A DNA stretch of 64,000 bases from Micromonospora avicenniae (GCF_900156065.1 NZ_FTNF01000020.1:34076-98075); one strand, 5' to 3'. Positions 17,869-26,121 are shown, counted from the first letter of the stretch. Notes: a model not told the origin generated them from the sequence alone. Program-made: numbers and translations.

Positions 17869-18369
17869 ATGACCACCCTGCGCACCCTGAGCCTGCTCGC
17901 CGCGACGGTGACCATGGGACTGATGGCCGGTCTCTTCGCCGCGTTCGCGTACTCCGTCATGCCCGGCCTCATGCGCGCCGACGCCCGAACGTTGGTCCTC
18001 GCCATGCAGCGGATCAACGAGGCCATCCTCAACGGCTGGTTCCTCAGCTGCTTCTTCGGCGCGCTGGCCTTCACCGGTGCGGCAGTTGCTCTGCACGTCT
18101 CGCCGGGCTGGACCGCGGTGCTGCCCTGGATCGTGGCGGCGCTGGTGCTCTACCTGGTCGCGCTGGTGGTCACCATGGCGCTCAACGTGCCGCTGAACAA
18201 CGCTCTCGCCCGGGCCGGCGACCCCGACCGGCTCGCCGACGTCGCGGCGGTGCGGGACCGGTTCGCCCCTGCGTGGATCCGCTGGAACCTGCTGCGTGCG
18301 GTCGCCTCGCTGGCCGGGTTCGCGCTGCTCAGCTGGGCGCTGGTGGTGCACGGCCGGGTCGCCGGCTGA
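17869..18369 (+). CDS. DUF1772 (anthrone oxygenase-like) membrane protein
   Basis: A 166-residue protein with four hydrophobic segments (about residues 7-30, 58-78, 84-106, 140-160). The family marks are GLFAAFAYSVMPGL, a loop with ALNVPLNNAL, and WIRWNLLRAVAS near the end, typical of DUF1772. A few members act on anthrones in polyketide tailoring, but most are uncharacterised. It follows desD by 61 bases; whether it is co-transcribed is unclear and a siderophore role is not suggested by the family. Confidence 0.85.
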   Translation: MTTLRTLSLLAATVTMGLMAGLFAAFAYSVMPGLMRADARTLVLAMQRINEAILNGWFLSCFFGALAFTGAAVALHVSPGWTAVLPWIVAALVLYLVALVVTMALNVPLNNALARAGDPDRLADVAAVRDRFAPAWIRWNLLRAVASLAGFALLSWALVVHGRVAG

Positions 18370-18392
18370 CCCGGCCGGCCGGTTCGGCCCGG

Positions 18393-18878
18393 TCAGAACT
18401 CGTGGTACATGACGTGCAGGCCGACGCGGCCGCGGGTGGGGTGCCGGAAAGCTCCGGGCACGGTCCCGATCACCGTGAAGCCCTCCCGCAGGTACACCTC
18501 GACGGCCGCCCGGTTCGTCTCCACGACCGCGTTGAACTGCATGCCCGCGTACCCCTGCCGCCGCGCCCAGTCCAGCGCGTCCCGGCACAGCGCGGTGCCG
18601 ACACCCCGGCCGCGGGCATCAGCCGCCACCATGAAGCTCGCGGTGGATACGTGCGAGCCGGGCCCGGGGCGGTTGGCGCCCATCTTCGCGGTACCGAGCA
18701 CGCGGGTGCCGTCGACGGCCACCACCGTGCGCCCGGGCGGGACCTCCACCCAGGTCGCGTGCGCCTCGTCGGCGCTCATCGCGGGGTCGTAGGCGAACGT
18801 GTCCTGCGCCTGGACGACTTCGGAGATGATCGGCCACACCTGCGCCCAGTCCTGCGGCGCGAACGCTCGGATCCGCAC
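18393..18878 (-). CDS. GNAT family N-acetyltransferase
   Basis: A 161-residue GNAT. Motif A is ARGRGVGTALCRDALDWARRQG, where R-G-x-G-x-A binds acetyl-CoA pyrophosphate, followed by MQFNAVVETNRAAVEVYLREGF (motif B). It resembles the broad phosphinothricin/amino-acid acetyltransferase-like group; the substrate is not evident. The GTG at 18878 is supported by TAGCCT at 18890-18885, 6 bases upstream. It converges on the DUF1772 gene with a 23-base gap. Confidence 0.88.
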   Translation of the reverse strand: MRIRAFAPQDWAQVWPIISEVVQAQDTFAYDPAMSADEAHATWVEVPPGRTVVAVDGTRVLGTAKMGANRPGPGSHVSTASFMVAADARGRGVGTALCRDALDWARRQGYAGMQFNAVVETNRAAVEVYLREGFTVIGTVPGAFRHPTRGRVGLHVMYHEF

Positions 18879-18884
18879 CAGCGC

Positions 18885-18890
18885 AGGCTA
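18885..18890 (-). promoter_or_regulatory. -10 box of the GNAT gene (leaderless)
   Basis: TAGCCT on the minus strand ends 6 bases before the GTG at 18878. Confidence 0.5.
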
Positions 18891-19049
18891 GGGACGCCGG
18901 CACCGCGAGGCAACGGGTTTCCCGAGTCGCCGGCGGCCCGGCGGTGTTCTCCGGCCGGCGGGGTCCGCCTGGTGACGTACCGCTTCGACCCGTGCCGGAC
19001 GGTAGGTCCACAGTGGTGGCGCGGACGGGTCGTTGTCGGTGCCCGAACC

Positions 19050-19055
19050 TAGACT
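19050..19055 (+). promoter_or_regulatory. -10 box of the ubiquitin-like/DUF4132 operon (leaderless)
   Basis: TAGACT lies 8 bases before the ATG at 19064 and would give a leaderless or near-leaderless transcript. No clear -35 box was found. Confidence 0.5.
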
Positions 19056-19063
19056 CCGCGGCC

Positions 19064-19456
19064 ATGGTGATGGTGAGGTTCGTCGACGAGACCACCAGCG
19101 GCGCCAAGGCCGACGCGTGGCACCTGGAGATCTTCGAGGAGCGGCTCGCCCTGCGCGAGCTGATCCGCCGCCGGGTCTTCCAGGAGGTGGCCGAGTACAA
19201 CGCCCGGCGGCCCGAGGTCTTCCGCGGCCTGGTGCAGCCCAGCGACGCCGAGCGCACGCTCAACGGCTACCGGCTGCGCGAGCCCCGCCGGGTCGACCCC
19301 GAGGAACAGTACAATCGCGCGATCGAGGCGTTCGGCCGCAACGGTTTCGTCGTGCTCGTCGACGACCGGCAGGTCGACCACCTCGACACGGAGGTGCAGT
19401 TGCGCGCCGGCACCGAGGTCTGCTTCCTCAAGCTCGTCCCGCTGGTGGGTGGCTGA
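19064..19456 (+). CDS. Ubiquitin/MoaD-like beta-grasp protein with C-terminal Gly-Gly
   Basis: The 130-residue protein reads like a ubiquitin-type beta-grasp with one insert. VMVRFVDET would be strand 1; WHLEIFEERLALRELIRRRV gives strand 2 and the helix with the L-x-L-R-E-L-I pattern; residues ~50-95 are a charged insert; GFVVLVDDRQVD and GTEVCFLKLVPLVGG are the last strands. The end (E-V-x-F-L-x-x-x-P-L-V-G-G, Gly129-Gly130) matches the diglycine tail of MoaD/ThiS, which E1-like enzymes adenylate. ATG 19064 follows a -10 box. Its stop overlaps the ATG of the DUF4132 gene by one base (TGATG). No E1-like, JAB peptidase or molybdopterin gene is adjacent. The fold is inferred from pattern, not modelled. 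Confidence 0.7.
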   Translation: MVMVRFVDETTSGAKADAWHLEIFEERLALRELIRRRVFQEVAEYNARRPEVFRGLVQPSDAERTLNGYRLREPRRVDPEEQYNRAIEAFGRNGFVVLVDDRQVDHLDTEVQLRAGTEVCFLKLVPLVGG

Positions 19457-21963
19457 TGAGCGCCTACGACAAGCGTGTCGCCGCCCTCCGGCGGCTCGCC
19501 ACCGGCGACGACATCGCCGCGATCGTCACGGAGCTGGCCTGGATCGCCCGGCACTTCCACGGCGGCTGGTACTACGAGGGCCCCCGAATCGCGGGCGCGC
19601 TCGACGCGCTGCCCGACGATCGGCGTGCCCGGCTCGCCACCGCCCTGGTCGAGCGGCTCGAGGCGGGCGAGCCGCCGGACGCCGACGGCGACGCCGACGC
19701 CGAGGCCTTGCCGACGCTCGTGGCGATGCTGCTGCGCAGGTTCGGTCCGGCGGTCGCCGTCAACGACATCCGGTGTCTGCTCGACCACGCCATCGGGCGC
19801 TGGACCTGGTGGCTCGCCGACGAGTTCGCCGAGCTGTGCCAGGTGGTGTACGAGACCGACGGAACCCTGCCCGGCGAGGTCGTCGCGGTGCTGCGCCGCA
19901 CCGAGGTCACCGGCTACGGACCCACCGGCCTGGTACGGCAACTGCTTCAGCGGGTCCGCGAGCCGGTGGTGAACCCCGGGGAGGCGTGGAGCGACCTTCT
20001 GCTGGCCGAGCTGCCCGCGCTCGGCGCGGACTGGCCGGAGCTGGTGGCACACGCGCTGACCGCGACCTCCGCCCGCCCCTCCGATCGGTGGGAGCGCCAG
20101 GCCCGCGCGCTGCTCGACCGGGTCGGGGCCGACCGCTACCGCAAGACGGCGCTCACCTGGCTGGCGCAGGTCGGCCGCCCCCGCACGGTCCGCATCCTCG
20201 CCCGCACCCCCGAGCAGGACTTCTCCCAGGCGTACGACCCGTACAACGCGACCGCCCTGCGTGGACTCACCTGGCTGCTCGCCCTCGCTGCCGACGGCGC
20301 GGACGCCGACGTCGCGCGGGAGCTGGGGCGCCTGGTGGAGACCTCGCTGCGCAAGGTGCCGGGCCTCGGCCCGCGCAACCCCAAGGTGGCCAACGCCGCG
20401 GTCCACGCGCTCTCCCGTCTGGACGGTGAACCGGCGCTGGCCCAGCTCGCTCGACTGACCGCCCGGGTCACCTACAAGGGCACGCTCAAGGAACTCAACA
20501 AGGCCCTCGACCAGCGGGCGACCGATCTCGGGCTGTCCCGGGCGGAGGTCGAGGAGCTGGCGGTCCCGACGTACGGCCTGACCGGAACGGGTCGGCGGAT
20601 CGAGACGTTCGGCGAGGTCACCGCGGAACTGGTGGTCGACGGCGGCGTGGTGGCACTGCACTGGCGTAACGCCGCAGGCCGTCCGGTCCGGACGGTGCCC
20701 GCCGCCGTTCGCCGGGAGCACCCTGAGCAGCTGCGGGAGCTGAAGGCGACGGCGAAGGACGTCGAGAAGATGCTGGCCGCCCAGGCCGAACGGCTGGACC
20801 GGCAGTTCCTCGCCGGGCGGCGCTGGCGGTACGCCACCTGGCGGGCGCGGTACCTCGACCATCCGCTGGTCGGCACGCTCGGGCGGCGGCTGATCTGGTT
20901 GGTCGACGGAGTGCCGTGCGGGTACGCCGACGGCGCGCTGCGCACCGTCGACGACGTGCCGGTCACGGCGGCCGACGACACCGAGGTGACGATCTGGCAC
21001 CCGATCGGGCGCGACGTCGCCGAGGTGCTCGGCTGGCGCGACTGGCTGGAACGACACGCCGTGGTGCAGCCGTTCAAGCAGGCGCACCGGGAGGTCTACC
21101 TGCTCACCGCCGCCGAGGAAAGCACCGGCGTCTACTCCAACCGGTTCGCCGCGCACGTGTTGCGTCAGCACCAGTTCCACGCGCTCGCGGCGGTGCGCGG
21201 CTGGCGCAACCGGCTGCGGTTGATGGTCGACGACGAGTACCCCCCGGCGACCCGTGAGCTGCCCGAGTGGGGGCTGCGCGCCGAGTACTGGGTGGAGGGG
21301 GCCGGCGACGACTACGACACGGATGCCACCGACACGGGCACCTACCTGCGGCTGGTGACCGACCAGGTCCGCTTCTACCCACTCGGCGCGCCGGAGAACA
21401 GCGCGCACGCCGGCGGTGGCGGGTACGCGCAATGGCTTCCCGCGGGCGGCGAGCCGGCCGGCCCGCTGCCGCTGGAGCAGATCCCGCCCCTGGTGTTCAG
21501 CGAGGTGATGCGCGACGTCGACCTCTTCGTCGGCGTGGCCAGCGTCGGCAACGACCCGACCTGGCAGGACGGCGGCCCCGAGGGCCGGTACCGGGAGTAC
21601 TGGCAGTCGTACGGCTTCGGCGAGCTTTCGGCCACCGCGGAGACCCGGCGGGACCTGCTCACACGGCTCGTGCCCCGGCTGGCCGTCGCCGACCGGTGCC
21701 AGTTGGCGGGACGCTTCCTCGTGGTCCGCGGCGACCTGCGCACATACAAGATCCACCTCGGGTCGGGGAACATCCTGATGAGCCCCAACGACGAGTACCT
21801 CTGCATCGTGCCGCAGCAGTCGGCGACGGCCGGGAACGGCCAGCTGTTCCTGCCGTTCGAGGGGGACCGGATGCTCGGCGTCATCCTCAGCAAGGCGCTG
21901 CTGCTCGCCCGGGACACCGAGATCACCGACCCGACGATCGTCTCCCAGATCCGGCACCGGTGA
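19456..21963 (+). CDS. DUF4132 (MolR-like) domain protein
   Basis: An 835-residue cytoplasmic protein. Residues 1-~420 are helical and HEAT-like. The middle holds the DUF4132 core, with the hallmark QPFKQAHREVYLL at ~538-550 and the following SNRFAAHVLRQHQFHAL. The C-terminus (FSEVMRDVDLFVGVASVGND, then YKIHLGSGNILM at ~763) is the conserved tail of this family. E. coli MolR/YehI is the best known member. DUF4132 proteins commonly occur with MoxR AAA+ ATPases and vWA proteins, in systems proposed to act in biological conflict; neither is present here. The only partner is the Gly-Gly-ended protein, whose stop it overlaps. Its biochemistry is unknown. Confidence 0.88.
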   Translation: MSAYDKRVAALRRLATGDDIAAIVTELAWIARHFHGGWYYEGPRIAGALDALPDDRRARLATALVERLEAGEPPDADGDADAEALPTLVAMLLRRFGPAVAVNDIRCLLDHAIGRWTWWLADEFAELCQVVYETDGTLPGEVVAVLRRTEVTGYGPTGLVRQLLQRVREPVVNPGEAWSDLLLAELPALGADWPELVAHALTATSARPSDRWERQARALLDRVGADRYRKTALTWLAQVGRPRTVRILARTPEQDFSQAYDPYNATALRGLTWLLALAADGADADVARELGRLVETSLRKVPGLGPRNPKVANAAVHALSRLDGEPALAQLARLTARVTYKGTLKELNKALDQRATDLGLSRAEVEELAVPTYGLTGTGRRIETFGEVTAELVVDGGVVALHWRNAAGRPVRTVPAAVRREHPEQLRELKATAKDVEKMLAAQAERLDRQFLAGRRWRYATWRARYLDHPLVGTLGRRLIWLVDGVPCGYADGALRTVDDVPVTAADDTEVTIWHPIGRDVAEVLGWRDWLERHAVVQPFKQAHREVYLLTAAEESTGVYSNRFAAHVLRQHQFHALAAVRGWRNRLRLMVDDEYPPATRELPEWGLRAEYWVEGAGDDYDTDATDTGTYLRLVTDQVRFYPLGAPENSAHAGGGGYAQWLPAGGEPAGPLPLEQIPPLVFSEVMRDVDLFVGVASVGNDPTWQDGGPEGRYREYWQSYGFGELSATAETRRDLLTRLVPRLAVADRCQLAGRFLVVRGDLRTYKIHLGSGNILMSPNDEYLCIVPQQSATAGNGQLFLPFEGDRMLGVILSKALLLARDTEITDPTIVSQIRHR

Positions 21964-21970
21964 GCCCGCG

Positions 21971-22010
21971 CCGTGCCTCCGGTGATCGCGGCGAGCCGCC
22001 GGAGGCACGG
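21971..22010. terminator. Bidirectional terminator between DUF4132 and TOPRIM genes
   Basis: CCGTGCCTCCGG (21971-21982) pairs perfectly with 21999-22010 around a 16-base loop, 8 bases after the DUF4132 stop. It can serve both converging genes. Confidence 0.75.
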
Positions 22011-22134
22011 TTCCCGGGCACGGTCCGGGCCGGAACAGGGTTGGTCGGGGCGGCCCGCGGACGACTGGGGACTGTGGCGTCATGACCCGCTCGCCGACGA
22101 GTGGCGGGCGGCGTTTCCCACCGAGAGCGGTGGC

Positions 22135-22728
22135 TCAGACGCAGGCCAGCACCCCGTCGAGTGACCGGGGCACCCGGTCGAGGTCGAGCTCGTCGACCAG
22201 CAGCCGGGCGTACACGCTCTTGCGTCCGGAACGGGTGCCGAGGAATCTGCGCAGCTGCGCGTCCACCGGGCGTCCCTGCTGGGCCGGCTGCCGTTGGAAC
22301 AGCCGGAACGAGCGCAGCTCGCCCTCGGCGGCGACGACCCCCTGCACCGCCTCGACGCCGACCGCGCGGATCAGTTCGTCCTCCAGGTCGGCGACGCAGA
22401 CGTGGAAACCCAGTGCGGCCATCGCGTCGCGGGACAGCTCCGCCCCGTATCCCGCCCGGTGCAGCCCGCGCCGGACGTAACCCTCCTCGGCGTGGTCGTA
22501 GAGCCCGGCCAGCCGCAGCCCCTGACCGGCCGGGCCGAGCAGGTCGAGGAAGTGGCCGATGTTGGTGACGCCACCCATCGGCACCACCCGTACGCTCTCG
22601 GCGGCCAGGTCCCGGCCGCGCCGGACGGCCAGCGTCTCGAGGGCCACCCGGTCGCTCTCGCCTTCGACGAGGACGACGGTGCGTGCGTCGCGGGCCACCA
22701 TCGCGTCGAGCAGCACGGGCACCTCCAC
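22135..22728 (-). CDS. Stand-alone TOPRIM (OLD-like) domain protein
   Basis: A 197-residue protein with a TOPRIM fold at the N-terminus: VVLVEGESDRVALETLA (acidic Glu22 after a hydrophobic strand) and AGLYDHAEEGYVRRGL (Asp78, with Glu81/Glu82) as second acidic site, matching the OLD-type TOPRIM of ATP-dependent endonucleases. The AAA+ ATPase half of OLD proteins is missing, so it would be a metal-dependent nuclease or nucleotidyl-transfer domain on its own. GTG 22728 is the longest start; GTG 22716, with GGAGG 5 bases upstream, is a good alternative. It is divergent from the Phd-like gene with a 90-base gap. Confidence 0.75.
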   Translation of the reverse strand: MEVPVLLDAMVARDARTVVLVEGESDRVALETLAVRRGRDLAAESVRVVPMGGVTNIGHFLDLLGPAGQGLRLAGLYDHAEEGYVRRGLHRAGYGAELSRDAMAALGFHVCVADLEDELIRAVGVEAVQGVVAAEGELRSFRLFQRQPAQQGRPVDAQLRRFLGTRSGRKSVYARLLVDELDLDRVPRSLDGVLACV

Positions 22729-22818
22729 ATCCTCGGCATATCATCGCGCGGCGCCGTCCGATGACCCAACGGCTTTCCGGCGTGAGTTTCTGTCGTACCC
22801 CCGCGGCAACATGCATCC

Positions 22819-23229
22819 ATGGCTGTCTCCGCGCTGACCCCTCACTCCGATCAGCCGCGCTCCCTGCCGTTGCGCGAGGCGCGCACCCGGCTCACCCAGC
22901 TCGTCGCGCTCGCCGAGCTGGCCGACACCGTCACGGTGCTGACCCGCGACGGCGATCCGCGTCCGGTGGCCGCGATCGTGCCGGCCGGCGCCGCGCGCAC
23001 GCGGGCGCAGGCCAGCGCCGACGCCGACCGGCTCGCCACGGTCACCTCCGGCTGGGCCCGCCGCCTCGACGAGCAGCGCCGGCAGAGTGGCGCCCGGCAC
23101 GCCGCCGAGCTGCGGGCGGTCCGTGCCGCGTTGGCCCAGGCGTGGGCCGAGCTCGATCGGCGGGCGCCACGCGGCGATCCCGCACTTGCCCGGCTCCGGG
23201 CCGCCCACGCCGACCTGCTCGCCGACTGA
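22819..23229 (+). CDS. Phd/YefM-like protein with C-terminal helical tail
   Basis: A 136-residue protein. Residues ~14-56 (LPLREARTRLTQLV...TVTVLTRDGDPRPVAAIVP) follow the Phd/YefM antitoxin pattern: a helix ending L-x-x-L-V, then two strands V-x-V-L-T-R-x-G-x-P-x-A. The rest is alanine- and arginine-rich and probably coiled helix. Phd proteins are DNA-binding antitoxins, with the C-terminus covering the toxin. No toxin gene (Doc, RelE, PIN) is adjacent; the neighbours are TOPRIM (divergent) and smpB (convergent). So it may be a solitary regulator. Low-similarity call based on pattern. Confidence 0.55.
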   Translation: MAVSALTPHSDQPRSLPLREARTRLTQLVALAELADTVTVLTRDGDPRPVAAIVPAGAARTRAQASADADRLATVTSGWARRLDEQRRQSGARHAAELRAVRAALAQAWAELDRRAPRGDPALARLRAAHADLLAD

Positions 23230-23268
23230 TCCGGTTGCCGCGTCGCCGGCGAAGGGCACCGGGTGGTG

Positions 23269-23760
23269 TCAGGCCCGGCGGGTCCGGCCCTTGAGGTGGC
23301 GGCCCAACTCCCGGGCGATCTCCCGGTTGGCGTCGCGTTCGGCGAGGGCCTGACGCTTGTCGTACGACCGGCGGCCCCGGGCGAGCGCGAGTTCCACCTT
23401 GGCCCAGCCGTTCTCGAAGTACATCGACAGCGGCACGAGCGTGAACCCGCCCTCCCGGGTCTTGGCGAGGATGCGCTCGATCTCCACCCGGTGCAGCAGC
23501 AGCTTTCGGGTGCGCCGCGGCTGGTGGTTGGTCCAGCTGCCGAAGCCGTACTCGGCGATGTGCAGCCCGTACAACATGATCTCGCCGTCGCGTTCCTGGG
23601 CGAACGCGTCGACCAGCGACGCGTGCCCCTCCCGTAGCGACTTGACCTCGGTGCCGGCCAGCACGATCCCGGCCTCGTACGTCTTGAGGATCGTGTAGTC
23701 GTGCCGTGCCTTCTTGTTCGAGGCGATCAGCCGGCGCTCGGGCTGCCTGGAGGCGTTCAC
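23269..23760 (-). CDS. smpB: SsrA-binding protein SmpB
   Basis: A 163-residue SmpB. IASNKKARHDYTILKTYEAGIVLAGTEVKSLREG at the start, GFGSWTNHQPRRTRKLLLHRVEI in the middle and the basic tail AERDANREIARELGRHLKG are diagnostic. SmpB binds tmRNA and carries it to ribosomes stalled on broken mRNAs. It starts at GTG 23760. The usual actinobacterial ftsE-ftsX neighbours are not upstream; a LysR gene is. No tmRNA gene was recognised in the window. Confidence 0.97.
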   Translation of the reverse strand: MNASRQPERRLIASNKKARHDYTILKTYEAGIVLAGTEVKSLREGHASLVDAFAQERDGEIMLYGLHIAEYGFGSWTNHQPRRTRKLLLHRVEIERILAKTREGGFTLVPLSMYFENGWAKVELALARGRRSYDKRQALAERDANREIARELGRHLKGRTRRA

Positions 23761-23874
23761 CCGGCCGAGGATATCCGGACGCCGGCCGGCCGCCCGTCCG
23801 GTCGGCGGCGAGCCGCTCCAGCCGCCGCTCGACCGCCGAGGTCGCGCCGGCAGCGGCCGGGTCGGTCGGTCGGG

Positions 23875-24768
23875 TCAGAGCGTGGCGGCCACCTCGGCCA
23901 AGACGGGGAGCAGCGCGGCCACCGCTGGGGAGCGGTGGCGGTGGGCGACCATGGCCGCGTACACCCGCCGCGTCGGCGCCTCGTCGGGGTGGAGTCGGAG
24001 CAGGGTGAGATCGGTCGGGGCGGCCCGGACAGCCAGCGCGGGCACCAGCGCGACACCGAGGCCGGCGCTCACGCAGCCCAGCTTTCCGGTCCAGTCGGCG
24101 GCGACGATGTCGATACGCGGCCGGAAGCCGGGCGGCATGGTGGCCCGCATGAACGGGTCCGCCCAGTCCACGGATCCCGCGATGAAGGACTCCCCGGCCA
24201 GTTCCGCCAGGCGTACCGTGTCGCGCCCGGCCAGCGCGTGCCGCCGGGGTACCGCCACCAGCAGGCGCTCGTCGAGCAGGTGGTGCAGGTCGAACCGTAC
24301 GCCGTCGAGTGGCTGGTCGGGTGGCGCGCTCACCACGGCGAGGTCCGTGTCGCCGGCGAGCAGTCGCTCCAGCAGGGTGGGCGTACGGCCCTCCAGCAGT
24401 GAGAGGCCGACCTCGGGGTGCGCGGCACGAAAGGCGGCGAGAGCGCGGGGCACCAGCGCGGCCACCGCGGTAGGGAAAGCGCCGACCCGCAGGCGGCCGC
24501 CACCCAGCCCGCGCAGCGCGTCCAACTCCCGGCGGGCGGTGGTCAGTCGGTCGAGCACCGCCTCGACGTGCGGGAGCAGGTGCCGGCCCTCCTCAGTCAA
24601 GGTCACGCCCCTCGGCAGCCGGTCGAAGAGCACCACCCCGAACTCCGCCTCCAGCGCGGCGATCTGCCGGGACACCGCCGACTGGGTGTAGCGAAGCTCC
24701 TCTGCGGCTGCCGTGATCGACCCGTGCCGTACGACGGTTCGCAGCACGTCCAGCGCCTCGATCTGCAT
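23875..24768 (-). CDS. LysR-family transcriptional regulator
   Basis: A 297-residue LTTR. MQIEALDVLRTVVRHGSITAAAEELRYTQSAVSRQIAALEAEFG is the winged-helix domain and connecting helix, followed by the two-lobed effector domain (GRLRVGAFPTAVAALVPRAL onward). ATG 24768 is chosen because LTTRs start within a few residues of this helix; the longer frame adds unrelated residues. It is divergent from the dehydrogenase/RidA pair with a 95-base gap, the usual place for an LTTR target. Effector unknown, possibly the dehydrogenase substrate. Confidence 0.93.
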   Translation of the reverse strand: MQIEALDVLRTVVRHGSITAAAEELRYTQSAVSRQIAALEAEFGVVLFDRLPRGVTLTEEGRHLLPHVEAVLDRLTTARRELDALRGLGGGRLRVGAFPTAVAALVPRALAAFRAAHPEVGLSLLEGRTPTLLERLLAGDTDLAVVSAPPDQPLDGVRFDLHHLLDERLLVAVPRRHALAGRDTVRLAELAGESFIAGSVDWADPFMRATMPPGFRPRIDIVAADWTGKLGCVSAGLGVALVPALAVRAAPTDLTLLRLHPDEAPTRRVYAAMVAHRHRSPAVAALLPVLAEVAATL

Positions 24769-24863
24769 GCGGTGCACGCTAGCCGATGCCATGCGAGATA
24801 CACATGTCAGGCATTCCAACTATTCGCTGGTCGCATGCCAAGTGCCCGCCTACGGTTCCAGAC
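24769..24863. promoter_or_regulatory. Divergent control region, LysR / dehydrogenase
   Basis: This 95-base gap contains TACGGT (24851-24856), 7 bases before the dehydrogenase ATG (leaderless -10). Several T-N11-A type half-sites are possible, but none stands out by eye, so no operator is assigned. Confidence 0.5.
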
Positions 24864-25685
24864 ATGTTGAAGATCGCCGTACTCGGCACCGGGCGGATGG
24901 GCGCGGCCATCGCTCACCGGCTGCTCGCCTCCGGGCACTCGCTGACGGTCTGGAACCGCACGGCCGCCCGTACCGAACCGCTGCGCCGCACCGGCGTGAC
25001 GGTCGCCGGCTCACCCGCCGACGCCGTCGCCGGGGTCGACGTCACCCTCACCTCGCTGGCCGACCCGGCGGCCGTCGACACCGTGCTGTTCGGGCCGGGC
25101 GGCGCCGCGGCGGCTCTCGCGCCGGGCACGTGCCTCGTCGAGATGTCCACCATCGGTCCGGCCGCGGTCCGAGCCCTCGCCGACCGGCTCCCCGAGGGGG
25201 TGTCCCTCGTCGATGCCCCGGTCGCCGGGAGCGTCACCGCCGCGGCGTCCGGGCGACTCCGGGTGTACGCCGGTGGACCGGCCGTGGCCGTCGAGCACGT
25301 CCGCCCGCTGCTGGAAGCTCTCGGCACCGTACGCCACCTGGGTCCCGTCGGCAGTGGCGCGGCGGCCAAGCTCGTGCTCAACGCGGCGCTGCTGATCGGG
25401 GTGGCGGGCGTCGCCGATGCGCTCGCCGTCGCCCGGTCCGTCGGGGTCGACCGGGACGTCGCACTCGACCTGCTCGACAGCGGTCCACTCGGCGCAGCGC
25501 TCGCCCGGGCCACCACGGCCGACGCCGACTTTCCCATCGCGCTGGCCGAGAAGGACCTCGGCCTCGTGCTCGACGAGCTGGCCGGGGCTGCCGCCCCTCT
25601 GGTCCGTGCCGCCCGGGCGGCGCTGGCCACCGCACCCCACCCGACCGCTGACATCGCCGCCCTCACAATCCTGGAGCAGCTGTGA
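24864..25685 (+). CDS. NAD(P)-dependent beta-hydroxyacid dehydrogenase family protein
   Basis: A 273-residue enzyme of the 3-hydroxyisobutyrate dehydrogenase/GlxR family. The Rossmann motif IAVLGTGRMGAAIAHRLLASGH is at the N-terminus, the substrate-site DAPVAGSVTAAASGRL (family D-A-P-V-S-G-G) is at ~110-125, and GSGAAAKLVLNAALL carries the catalytic lysine of the family (G-x-x-K-x-x-N). It oxidises or reduces a beta-hydroxyacid; the exact substrate is unknown. The stop overlaps the RidA GTG (GTGA). Regulation by the divergent LysR protein is likely. Confidence 0.9.
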   Translation: MLKIAVLGTGRMGAAIAHRLLASGHSLTVWNRTAARTEPLRRTGVTVAGSPADAVAGVDVTLTSLADPAAVDTVLFGPGGAAAALAPGTCLVEMSTIGPAAVRALADRLPEGVSLVDAPVAGSVTAAASGRLRVYAGGPAVAVEHVRPLLEALGTVRHLGPVGSGAAAKLVLNAALLIGVAGVADALAVARSVGVDRDVALDLLDSGPLGAALARATTADADFPIALAEKDLGLVLDELAGAAAPLVRAARAALATAPHPTADIAALTILEQL

Positions 25686-26101
25686 AGCTCACCCTCGACA
25701 ACCCGCACACCGTCGCCGCGCCCTTCGGGGACCGGTTCGCCCACGTGGCCCGACTCGACCTGGCCGGCGGCACCCTGCTGTTGCTCGCCGGGCAGGTCGG
25801 CGTCGACGACGAGGGCCGGGTGGTCGCGCCGGGTGACGTCGTCGCGCAGTCCGAGCGGATCTTCGAGATCGTCGACGGCGTGCTCGCGGCGTACGGTGCC
25901 GGTCTCGCCGACGTGCTGCACATCCGCAGCTTCCTCACCGATCTGGATGATCTGCCCGGGTACGCGGCCGTCCGGCGCCGGCTCTTCACCGGGGCTCCGC
26001 CACCGGCCAGCACCACCGTCGAGGTGAGCCGGCTGTTCCTGCCCGGGGCGGTGATCGAGGTCGAGGTGACCGCCGCCGTACCGGCCGACCGGCCACGCTG
26101 A
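25682..26101 (+). CDS. RidA family protein
   Basis: A 139-residue YjgF/YER057c/UK114 protein. LLLLAGQVGVDDEGRVV, the central E/D-rich helix and LHIRSFLTDLDDLPGYAAVRRRLF are typical, and ASTTVEVSRLFLPGAVIEVEVTA is the C-terminal block with the conserved S-T-x-V-x-V...IEVE. RidA proteins hydrolyse reactive enamines/imines; the canonical carboxylate-binding arginine of RidA is not clearly present, so it may be an imine deaminase of another subgroup (Rid2-7). Coupled to the dehydrogenase by a GTGA overlap, which suggests a shared catabolic intermediate. Confidence 0.88.
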   Translation: MKLTLDNPHTVAAPFGDRFAHVARLDLAGGTLLLLAGQVGVDDEGRVVAPGDVVAQSERIFEIVDGVLAAYGAGLADVLHIRSFLTDLDDLPGYAAVRRRLFTGAPPPASTTVEVSRLFLPGAVIEVEVTAAVPADRPR

Positions 26102-26121
26102 CCCAGCCCGTGACCGTTGCC

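Noticed and set aside
19064..21963. MoxR/vWA conflict-system operon
   Set aside because: DUF4132 suggested it, but no AAA+ MoxR, vWA or SWIM-domain gene lies on either side within the window, so only the two-gene unit is claimed.
23229..23875. tmRNA (ssrA) next to smpB
   Set aside because: No tRNA-Ala-like ends or tag-peptide frame were recognised around smpB; gaps are too short.
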